A stretch of DNA of 34,152 nt, taken from the NCBI RefSeq assembly GCF_020907245.1, contig NZ_JAJJWH010000046.1, positions 1 through 34,152 on the forward strand, written 5' to 3'. The notes below the pieces were generated by a model that was given only the letters and a program-made list of their open reading frames with translations, was not told the origin of the DNA and did not search any database. The first letter of the stretch is position 1, and each line of letters starts with the position of its first letter. Of the stretch, positions 15,949 through 23,049 are shown piece after piece. The translations under genes and the position numbers were made by a program. This stretch comes from Pontibacter harenae (GTDB lineage: Bacteria; Bacteroidota; Bacteroidia; Cytophagales; Hymenobacteraceae).

Positions 15949-16602
15949 TTATACGGGCCAACTTTCCAAACGCCACGCGCTGTCCCAGAACATCCATTCT
16001 AACTTGTTCGCAGCTAAAAAGGCCTCTGTCATAGCTTGCTGTTGTGCGGGTGTGCAGCGTTCGGCTACTTCGTCACAGATGTTGATAGCCCTGGTAACTA
16101 TGGCGCCAAACTCTTCTCCAGCGTAAGTGTTTATCCATTCCTGGTAAGGATTGTTTTCCTGCTGCGGTTGCTGATAAATATAGTCACCAACTTCTTTGTA
16201 AATCCAGAAGCAGGGCAGTACGGCAGCCATCGCAACTTCTACTTGCTCCAGAGCAGCCTGGCTAAGTAAGTAGTTGGTATAGTGCTGGCAAGTAGGTGAA
16301 ATTGGTACATCTTCTACTATACCATACTTTTGGAAGTAACCTGTGTGTAAAGCCTGTTCTACCACAACGGCTCCTTCTGCAAAGCGCAAAAACTCCAGTG
16401 CATGTGCTGTGGTATGTGCCCGCGCCGCAATCAGCGACAAAGCCCGTCCAAAATCCGCAAGGTACAACGAGTCTTGGCCTATATAAAATTTGAATTTCTC
16501 CTGGTCCAGTGTGCCTTCTATCAGCTCTTGTATAAAAGGCATTTTTATAATTTGTTCGTAGATGCTGCTGCTAGCCTGCCAGGCGGTTTTACTCCAGTTC
16601 AT
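15949..16602 (-). CDS. tenA: TenA thiaminase II / aminopyrimidine aminohydrolase
   Basis: A 217-residue all-helical enzyme that salvages thiamine breakdown products by deaminating aminomethyl-pyrimidine to HMP, and can hydrolyse thiamine. Active-site residues line up with the B. subtilis enzyme: Asp44 and Tyr47 (IGQDSLYL), Tyr111 (NYLL), Cys131 and Tyr135 (LPCFWIY), Tyr160 (INTYAGEEF) and Glu202 (KLEWMFW). It is the last gene of the thiM-thiE-thiD-tenA operon and its start overlaps the thiD end by 14 bp, implying coupled translation. Its product feeds ThiD directly. Confidence 0.95.
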   Translation of the reverse strand: MNWSKTAWQASSSIYEQIIKMPFIQELIEGTLDQEKFKFYIGQDSLYLADFGRALSLIAARAHTTAHALEFLRFAEGAVVVEQALHTGYFQKYGIVEDVPISPTCQHYTNYLLSQAALEQVEVAMAAVLPCFWIYKEVGDYIYQQPQQENNPYQEWINTYAGEEFGAIVTRAINICDEVAERCTPAQQQAMTEAFLAANKLEWMFWDSAWRLESWPV

Positions 16603-17419
16603 GTTTTTGTTGTTTTATAGGGTCAAAGAAATGATTTAAAGGGCCGTGGCCTTCGCCTGTTACCACATCTTTGCCATGGTCGATGGCGTGGTGTACATAC
16701 AGCTTTGCGTTTTCTATCGCTTCAGCGGGTGCCATTCCGAGAGCTATATAAGCTGCAATGGCAGACGAGAGCGTGCAGCCAGTTCCGTGGGTGTTATGGC
16801 TCTCAATAGCTGCCGATTCAAACACACGCATATTTCCGTGCTGATGTAGGTATACGTCGTACAGGCGCGGCCCTTGCAGGTGCCCACCTTTTACCAGTAC
16901 AGATTCACAGCCTGTCTGTAATATCAAGCGTCCAGCATTTTTCATCTCCTCCAGGTTTTGTATCTGCGTATTAGAAAGTAGCTGTGCTTCGTCCAGGTTA
17001 GGAGTTACCACCTCTGCCAAAGGGAAGAGTTCTTGTTTAAATTGTTCAATGGTATCGTCTTCTATCAGCTTATCCCCGCTGGTAGCTACCATAACAGGGT
17101 CCAGCACAACGGGTACAGTGTAATTTCTGAGTACGGTGGCAATGGCTTTTACTAGCTCAGCACTGTGCACCATGCCAATTTTAATGGCGGCAGGTTTTAT
17201 GTCGTCCATCACCGCTTTTATCTGCCCCTGTACAATAGCCGCAGGTACGCTATGGATGCCCGTTACGCCTCGTGTGTTCTGAACTGTGATAGCTGTAATA
17301 GCAGAAGTGCCAAAGCAGCCCAGGGCAGCAAAGGTTTTCAGGTCAGCCTGTATGCCTGCTCCGCCGCCACTGTCTGAGCCAGCTATAGTGAGCACGGCAG
17401 GGTATTTATATTTTTTCAT
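16589..17419 (-). CDS. thiD: Hydroxymethylpyrimidine (phosphate) kinase
   Basis: A 276-residue ribokinase-fold enzyme that phosphorylates HMP and then HMP-phosphate to HMP-pyrophosphate for thiamine synthesis. Motifs are [18 protein letters not shown] (11-28), [21 protein letters not shown] and the anion-hole segment [16 protein letters not shown] near residue 215, with catalytic Cys. ATG 17419 overlaps the thiE stop by 4 bp. It combines the pyrimidine branch (HMP from TenA) with ThiE downstream. Confidence 0.96.
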   Translation of the reverse strand: MKKYKYPAVLTIAGSDSGGGAGIQADLKTFAALGCFGTSAITAITVQNTRGVTGIHSVPAAIVQGQIKAVMDDIKPAAIKIGMVHSAELVKAIATVLRNYTVPVVLDPVMVATSGDKLIEDDTIEQFKQELFPLAEVVTPNLDEAQLLSNTQIQNLEEMKNAGRLILQTGCESVLVKGGHLQGPRLYDVYLHQHGNMRVFESAAIESHNTHGTGCTLSSAIAAYIALGMAPAEAIENAKLYVHHAIDHGKDVVTGEGHGPLNHFFDPIKQQKHELE

Positions 17420-18048
17420 ATCGATTTCTCTATTTCATTCCTGATCTGTTCAGCGGCCTTGGCTGGGTTTGGAGCGGCACTAATGGCTGATACAACGGCC
17501 AAGCAGTTAGCCCCAGCCTTTATGATTTCTGCTGCGTTGGTGGCATTAATTCTGCCAATAGCCACCAAAGGTTTATCTGTCAGGGTTCTGATACGGCGTA
17601 TGCCTTCCAGACCCCATTCGGTTACAGTGTCTGTTTTGGTGGGCGTAGAGAAAATGGGGCTTAGCGCCAGGTAATCTGCCAGTGTAGCGCTCTCGCTTAG
17701 CAAGTGTTCTTCATACTCCAGCGAGTAACCAAGTATACCACAGTTAGCCCACCTCTGCTTTATTTGTTGGGGTGGGACATCGTTATTGCCAACGTGTATA
17801 CCTGCTGCATTGCTGTGAAGCGCTACTTCTAGGTTATCGTTCACAATCAGGGGAACGTTGTAACGGTCCAGCATCTGTTTCAGTTGTAAGGTCTTCTTCA
17901 GAAAAGCTTCTTCCGAAAGCTGCTTCTCGCGTATCTGCACCAGGTCTACACCACCTTTTACAGCTGCTTCCACTATCTCCATCATAGGACGCCCGTTGCA
18001 GGATTTTTCATCTGTCACCAGGTATAGGTGGTAAGGAAATGAACCCAT
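17416..18048 (-). CDS. thiE: Thiamine phosphate synthase
   Basis: A 210-residue TIM-barrel enzyme joining HMP-pyrophosphate and thiazole phosphate to thiamine phosphate. VQIREK (37-42), IVNDN (68-72), GIHVGNND (83-90) and [11 protein letters not shown] (130-140) are visible. Odd points: the phosphate loop usually reading AIGGI is AIGRI (Arg166), and the usual GxSTH segment reads GYSLE (107-111). This suggests a divergent ThiE or a TenI-like relative, but the operon position between ThiM and ThiD strongly supports ThiE function. Its ATG overlaps the thiM stop by one base (TAATG). Confidence 0.9.
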   Translation of the reverse strand: MGSFPYHLYLVTDEKSCNGRPMMEIVEAAVKGGVDLVQIREKQLSEEAFLKKTLQLKQMLDRYNVPLIVNDNLEVALHSNAAGIHVGNNDVPPQQIKQRWANCGILGYSLEYEEHLLSESATLADYLALSPIFSTPTKTDTVTEWGLEGIRRIRTLTDKPLVAIGRINATNAAEIIKAGANCLAVVSAISAAPNPAKAAEQIRNEIEKSI

Positions 18049-18848
18049 TACTTGCTGTCCATTTTTAAGCGCTGCGTGAATTTGTTCTCAGAGAGTTGGT
18101 AAAGGGCATCTAAAAAGTAAAGCTGCATACTACCAGGGCCCGATGCTTTTTCAGCAGCTATCTCGCCTGCCACTCCCATTAAGGCCATTGCAGCGGTAGT
18201 GGCAACAAAAGGTTCAGCTGGATTTACGGCACAACAGGCAGCTATAAGGGCACTTGCCGTGCAACCCATACCTGTAACACGTGCCATTAAGGCATGGCCG
18301 TTGGCAAGCGTTATACAATTGCCTTTGTAAACTATATAATCTGTAGCTCCTGATACACACACCACAGCACCTGTGTCTTCGCTTAGTTGTTGCGCTGCTT
18401 CCAGCGCTTCTTCGCTAAGGTTGGTGCTGTCTACTCCCTTCGTTTTAATATTGGCTTTTGCCAGTGACATGATCTCTGAGCCATTGCCACGAATAACAAC
18501 TGGGCTGTAGGTTAACAACTCTTCCAGTACCTGGTTTCGGTAGGGGGTAGCGCCTGCTCCCACTGGGTCCAGCACCCACGATTTATTTAATGTTTTCGCC
18601 TGCTTTGCGGCGAGCTTCATGCTTTCTACCCAATATTCATCCAAGGTTCCTATGTTTACAACAAGTGCGCCTGCTATCGCAACCATATCGTTCATTTCGC
18701 TATGGGCATGCGCCATAACGGGGGATGCGCCTGCTGCGAGTAAAGCATTGGCGGTATTGTTCATCACCACATAGTTGGTGATGTTGTGTACTAGTGGTGA
18801 CGTTTGCCTGACGGCTGAAATAATATTCCAAAGTTGCTCCTTCATCAT
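18048..18848 (-). CDS. thiM: Hydroxyethylthiazole kinase
   Basis: A 266-residue kinase that phosphorylates 4-methyl-5-(2-hydroxyethyl)thiazole, the thiazole salvage step. It shows PLVHNITNYVVMN (18-30), ASPVMAHA (41-48), LDPVGAGATP, IRGNGSEI and the active-site Cys loop VTGMGCTASALIAA. It is the first gene of the salvage operon, 87 bp downstream of the TPP riboswitch. The start is ATG 18848, with a second ATG adjacent. No thiC, thiG, thiH or thiS lies in the window, so this locus supports salvage rather than full de novo synthesis. Confidence 0.96.
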   Translation of the reverse strand: MMKEQLWNIISAVRQTSPLVHNITNYVVMNNTANALLAAGASPVMAHAHSEMNDMVAIAGALVVNIGTLDEYWVESMKLAAKQAKTLNKSWVLDPVGAGATPYRNQVLEELLTYSPVVIRGNGSEIMSLAKANIKTKGVDSTNLSEEALEAAQQLSEDTGAVVCVSGATDYIVYKGNCITLANGHALMARVTGMGCTASALIAACCAVNPAEPFVATTAAMALMGVAGEIAAEKASGPGSMQLYFLDALYQLSENKFTQRLKMDSK

Positions 18849-18934
18849 TGCATAGTTAAAGTTTAACGAAGGCTTAGGAGTATCCAGAGAGGGAGGATTG
18901 ATTGAAAAGAGGGAATAGCTAAATAGCTAACCGT

Positions 18935-19013
18935 GCTTTTCCCTTCGCCAGCATTATCTGGATCAGGTTCAAAGGGTATTTTCTCAGCTCCTGTATCGGA
19001 ACACCCCTAAAGC
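18935..19013 (-). promoter_or_regulatory. TPP riboswitch (THI element)
   Basis: The minus-strand sequence carries the conserved THI-box parts in order: AGGGGTG, CTGAGA, ACCCTTTGAACCTGATC, and CTGGCGAAGGGAA. A P1 stem forms from GCTTT (19013-19009) and AAAGC (18939-18935). Binding of thiamine pyrophosphate should lower expression of thiMED-tenA. No strong terminator hairpin follows before thiM, so control at translation initiation is more likely than attenuation. Confidence 0.95.
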
Positions 19014-19018
19014 CGTTA

Positions 19019-19049
19019 CTAAACTAGTTAATTTCTAAATGAATACAAA
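19019..19049 (-). promoter_or_regulatory. Promoter of the thiamine salvage operon
   Basis: Minus strand TTTG (19049-19046), a 19-bp spacer, then TAGTTTAG (19026-19019), one mismatch from TAnnTTTG. The expected transcription start, about six bases on, falls at 19013, exactly where the riboswitch P1 stem begins. The palindrome AAACTG-GAT-CAGTTT (19048-19062) touches the -33 element. Confidence 0.6.
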
Positions 19050-19130
19050 ACTGGATCAGTTTCAGCCTATCTACAAGCAAAGCAGCATTGCTGAAGTGAT
19101 AGTATTTGCACGAATAACCAGCAGCGCAAT

Positions 19131-19394
19131 ATGTACCTGAAGTCAACTGATCTTTTTTATATTGAGAAACACAACCAGATTGGTTTCGTGGACACTATGT
19201 ATGAGCAGGGAAGTAGCCATAATTACAAAGTGCATGGTGACTAAAGTATCAAAGGCATTGCAATGCCCGTAACAGTTAAAGTTGAGTTTTTGGAGTACAA
19301 TGGTAGACGAACATTAACTCTAAGTGAAAATGAGACAGGGGTAAGATTGCACCGAATAGTTAAAACATGTCTTAACGCTGTAGCCTTTACTTAA
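19131..19394 (+). pseudogene. Small gene interrupted by one in-frame stop
   Basis: From ATG 19131 the frame runs 37 codons to TAA at 19242-19244, then continues in the same frame for 49 codons to TAA at 19392-19394. Both halves read as one plausible beta-rich protein (IGFVDTMYEQGSSHNYKVHGD before the stop; MPVTVKVEFLEYNGRRTLTL after). This suggests an about 87-residue gene broken by a point mutation. It could also be a sequencing error, or two tiny genes (19131-19244 and 19263-19394). No family recognised. It lies between the thi promoter and the pirin gene. Confidence 0.5.
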
Positions 19395-19415
19395 TAATGA
19401 ATAAACTTTAGAACT

Positions 19416-20126
19416 ATGAAACATATACTTTATAAATCGAATGAACGTGGCTTGAAAGACACAGGCTGGCTGAAGAGTAACCTTTCCTTTAGCTTCTCAA
19501 ATTACTACAACCCTTCCCGCAGTGGCTTCGGGCTTCTCCGAGTTTTTAACGATGATTATGTAGCGCCTGAAAACGGTTTTGGCCTGCATGCGCATGCCAA
19601 CATGGAGATAATATCTGTTATGCTCTCCGGTTCTATGAGTCATGTAGATTCGCTAGGCTACAATGAAAAAGTTCAGAAAGATTGGGTGCAGATTATGAGT
19701 GCTGGTACAGGGCTGCGCCACGAAGAACATAATGTCGGAAACGATGAAGTAAACTTCCTGCAGATCTGGATTGAGCCAAAGCTTCAGAACATAATGCCCC
19801 GCTACCAGCGCAGGTACTTTCCCGAAGAAAAGCGCCTGAATAAGTTAGTCACCATCGTCAGCAACGAAGAAGGACAAGACCACTGTTGGATAAATCAGAA
19901 TGCAAAGCTTTCGCTTGGGCATTTTGAGAGAGACAATGATTGTACCTATAAATTTAATTCTGTAAACAAGGGCGTATTCGTATTCAACATCAGCGGAAGC
20001 ATGTTAGTTAACGAAGAACCCCTTGAAAAGCGAGACGGTATAGGAGTGTGGGATACGGATGCTGTGCACATCAACTGTTTAACAGATAGCCAGTTTCTTG
20101 TAGTAGAAGTACCCATCAATCATTAA
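19416..20126 (+). CDS. Pirin family protein (YhhW-like, possible quercetinase)
   Basis: A 236-residue bicupin of the pirin family; E. coli YhhW has quercetin 2,3-dioxygenase activity in vitro. The metal site is complete: His58 and His60 in GLHAHANMEI, His102 and Glu104 in GLRHEEHN. GFGLLRVFNDD and the loop SAGTGLRHEEHN are family signatures, and IWIEP plus RYQRRYFP follow. It starts at ATG 19416, 21 bp after the interrupted ORF. True substrate unknown; many pirins act in redox or stress response. Confidence 0.92.
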   Translation: MKHILYKSNERGLKDTGWLKSNLSFSFSNYYNPSRSGFGLLRVFNDDYVAPENGFGLHAHANMEIISVMLSGSMSHVDSLGYNEKVQKDWVQIMSAGTGLRHEEHNVGNDEVNFLQIWIEPKLQNIMPRYQRRYFPEEKRLNKLVTIVSNEEGQDHCWINQNAKLSLGHFERDNDCTYKFNSVNKGVFVFNISGSMLVNEEPLEKRDGIGVWDTDAVHINCLTDSQFLVVEVPINH

Positions 20127-20426
20127 GAAAGTATGATAAGTGGAGAGGGGGCAGGTTAACTGGAAGATTTACAAAGGTGACCCTGCGCCCTTCTGCAGGG
20201 AGAGTTGACACTTACTCCTCAAAACTTGAACTAAGCTCAAGTCGTAACCGCCTTTTTTTAGTGGTAAAACGAGGGTAGTTACTTAAAATCTGTTGGCAAA
20301 GGTAAAGCTTAAACTATTCGCCGTAGATCAGGTAAATTATACTTTCGCCATTTTACTTAAAGGATAGAAACTATTTTAATTATATTAGAACTGTTTTTCG
20401 CTCAAAGTGAAATTCAACAGTAATTG
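20127..20426. other. 300-bp intergenic region
   Basis: It holds a short hairpin, CCCTGC-GCCCTTCT-GCAGGG, at 20181-20200 that may weakly end the pirin transcript. No gene and no consensus promoter for the kinase downstream is evident (closest is TACTTTCG near 20341). Confidence 0.35.
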
Positions 20427-22964
20427 ATGACACAAAAACAACCTTTTTCCCCTCATAAATCCAGCGATCAGGAGGCCCTTCCTTTTCAGAAGATATTTGA
20501 ATCTCAGCCTGGCCTGCTATTAGTTTTATCTCCTGAGCTTATCATAAAAGCAGCTACTGATGCTTATTTGCAAGAGACACTTACTGTAAGGGAAGAGATT
20601 GTAGGGCGGCACGTGTTCGATGTTTTTCCAGACAATCCTGATTTGCCTGGTGCTTCCTCAAGTAATAATCTAAGAGCATCTATCCAAGAAGTGTTAGCTT
20701 CCGGAAAACCTCACAAAATGGAGGTTTTCCAATATGATATTCCAAGTCCTGATGAGCCTGGAAAGTTTCTGGAACGCTATTGGAGTACCACCAATACGCC
20801 AATGCTGGACGAACAAGGTAACGTCTACTGCCTGATTCATGAAACAGTAAATGTAACTGAAGGTGAAAAAGCAAAGCGGCAACTGAAAGAAAGCCAGGAA
20901 AGAGAAGTTTATGCATTGGCCATGGCAGAGCAACAACGACTTCGGCTGGAGCGATTGTTTGAGCAGGCACCTGCAGCTTTTGCTATTCTTGAAGGCCCAG
21001 AATTAATATATAAAGTGTTAAATGACGCTTATCAGCAGCTTTTTCCTGGGCGGATGTTGCAGGGCCTTCCTTTGTTTGAGGCACTCCCAGAACTGAAAGA
21101 TCAGCCTATAGCCGACATAATACATAACGTTTACAACACAGGAGAGACTTTCGAGGGAAAAGAGGTTTTGATACCCATAGCTCGTTACCAGGGCCAGCCA
21201 GTGGAGGATATTTATTGGAACTTTATATACCAGGCCGTATTCAATGCTCAACGCCAGGTAAGCGGCATTCTTATTTTTGCCTTAGATGTAACTGATTTTG
21301 TTCAGACACGGCGGCAATTGGAAATGAGTGCAGAGGCGTTGAAGGCGCTGAACCACGATTTAGAACAACGGGTAACACGCCGAACAAGCGAGTTAAAGCT
21401 AGCACAAGCCGAGGCCGAACAGCAAAAAGACCTCTTGCACTCGCTGTTTATGCAGGCACCTGTTGGCATCGGCATTTATCGAGGCAAAGACCATACAGTG
21501 GAGCTTGTGAACCCCATGCTGAGCAACATATTAGGTCGTGAAGCAGATGATCTGCTACATAAACCTGTAGTAGAGGTACTACCCGAAATGATGGGGCAAG
21601 GAATCGAAACGATACTGGATGAGGTTTACCAAAAAGGAGTTTACTATGAAAGAGACGAGATACCTGCCATTGTAGAACGAAAAAGAGAGCAGGTGCAAGG
21701 CTACTTTCATACCCTATACCAGCCGCTGCGAGATGCAAAACAGGAGATTTATAGTGTCCTTCAGGTTGTATATGATGTAACGGAACAGGTAAAAGCAAGA
21801 AAGGCTGTAGAAGAAAGTTCTTCGCAGTTCCTGTTTATGGCCAATGCCATGCCTCAAAAAGTATGGATGTCTAAAGCAAACGGTGATGCCGATTATTTTA
21901 ACCAAAAATGGTTAGATTATACTGGTTTGTCTACAGATGAACTGAAAGGGTGGGGCTGGAGCAGTATGATTCATCCCGACGATTTGGAGGAGAATAAGAA
22001 GCGGTGGCAACATTCTGTTGCGACTGGCGAAAGATACGAATTAGAGCAACGCATTAAACGAAAAGACGGAGAGTACCGCTGGCATTTATCCAGAGCTCTT
22101 GCCCATCGAGATGACCAGGACGCTATTATTATGTGGGTTGGAACAAGCACTGACATTCATGATAACAAGCTAGCTGAAAAGGAACTGAAATATCTGACGC
22201 AGGAACTTACTGCAGCAAATGCGTCTGTACAAGCATCTAATGAACACCTGGAGGCAGTAAACAAGCAACTGACGCACATAAACTCAGATCTTGATAATTT
22301 CATATATACTGCATCTCATGACCTTAGAGCTCCAATTACAAACATAGAAAGGCTGATGGAGGAGCTATTTCTGGAACTTCCTGAAGAGAGTCTGCGGCAA
22401 ACAAACGTGGAGCTTATTATCGATATGATGCAGGGAGCTGTAGATCGGTTTAAAAAGACCATCACTAATCTGACAGAAATTACGAAGCTGCAAAAGGAGG
22501 AAAATACAGCGGAGACAAAAATCAAGGTACTAGCGGTAGTGGAGGAGGTCTTGCTCGATATGGAGCACCTGATTTATGAATCGGGTACACAGGTGGAGAA
22601 GGAACTGAGATATTGCTCTGCCGTTTCTTTCTCAGAGAAGAATATGCGCAGCATTGTGTATAATCTGTTTTCTAACGCAATCAAATATAGCCACCCTGAC
22701 CGTGTTCCAGTGGTAAAGGTGGGCTGCAACGAAGAGGGAGAGTTTCTGGTACTTACTGTAAAAGACAATGGGTTAGGCATGAACGAGTCGCAGCAGGAGA
22801 AGCTGTTTTCTATGTTCAGACGCTTTCACGATCATGTAGAGGGCTCTGGTGTAGGATTATACATGGTAAAGCGCATTGTAGATAATGCAGGCGGCAAAAT
22901 AGAAGTAGAAAGTGAATTGGGAGAGGGTACTATGTTTAGGGTATACTTCAGAAAAGGACCTTGA
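20427..22964 (+). CDS. Cytoplasmic four-PAS sensor histidine kinase
   Basis: A kinase of 845 residues from ATG 20427 (a TTG lies immediately before it). There are no membrane segments. Four PAS domains occupy about 25-145, 175-293, 335-455 and 467-584; the last is PAS_3-like, with WSSMIHPDD and RIKRKDGEYRWH followed by a PAC-type end. Coiled-coil linkers (about 295-335 and 585-620) join them. HisKA has DNFIYTASHDLRAPITN (His631) and the ATPase has FSNAIKYS, KDNGLGM and GSGVGLYMVKRI. It has no receiver domain or adjacent regulator. Its catalytic core closely resembles that of the kinase at 32556-33776, suggesting recent paralogy. Ligand not known. Confidence 0.93.
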   Translation: MTQKQPFSPHKSSDQEALPFQKIFESQPGLLLVLSPELIIKAATDAYLQETLTVREEIVGRHVFDVFPDNPDLPGASSSNNLRASIQEVLASGKPHKMEVFQYDIPSPDEPGKFLERYWSTTNTPMLDEQGNVYCLIHETVNVTEGEKAKRQLKESQEREVYALAMAEQQRLRLERLFEQAPAAFAILEGPELIYKVLNDAYQQLFPGRMLQGLPLFEALPELKDQPIADIIHNVYNTGETFEGKEVLIPIARYQGQPVEDIYWNFIYQAVFNAQRQVSGILIFALDVTDFVQTRRQLEMSAEALKALNHDLEQRVTRRTSELKLAQAEAEQQKDLLHSLFMQAPVGIGIYRGKDHTVELVNPMLSNILGREADDLLHKPVVEVLPEMMGQGIETILDEVYQKGVYYERDEIPAIVERKREQVQGYFHTLYQPLRDAKQEIYSVLQVVYDVTEQVKARKAVEESSSQFLFMANAMPQKVWMSKANGDADYFNQKWLDYTGLSTDELKGWGWSSMIHPDDLEENKKRWQHSVATGERYELEQRIKRKDGEYRWHLSRALAHRDDQDAIIMWVGTSTDIHDNKLAEKELKYLTQELTAANASVQASNEHLEAVNKQLTHINSDLDNFIYTASHDLRAPITNIERLMEELFLELPEESLRQTNVELIIDMMQGAVDRFKKTITNLTEITKLQKEENTAETKIKVLAVVEEVLLDMEHLIYESGTQVEKELRYCSAVSFSEKNMRSIVYNLFSNAIKYSHPDRVPVVKVGCNEEGEFLVLTVKDNGLGMNESQQEKLFSMFRRFHDHVEGSGVGLYMVKRIVDNAGGKIEVESELGEGTMFRVYFRKGP

Positions 22965-22991
22965 TTATGGCATATATACTATGTTTTTAAT

Positions 22992-23027
22992 AAAAAGGGG
23001 AGCCACTTTTCAGTAGCTCCCCTTTTT
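22992..23027. terminator. Bidirectional terminator between convergent genes
   Basis: AAAAAGGGGAGC (22992-23003) pairs perfectly with GCTCCCCTTTTT (23016-23027), with a T tract on one side and an A tract on the other. It ends the PAS kinase and the T9SS protein genes. Confidence 0.88.
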
Positions 23028-23049
23028 GCTGAAGGTTGTTGAAATTATG

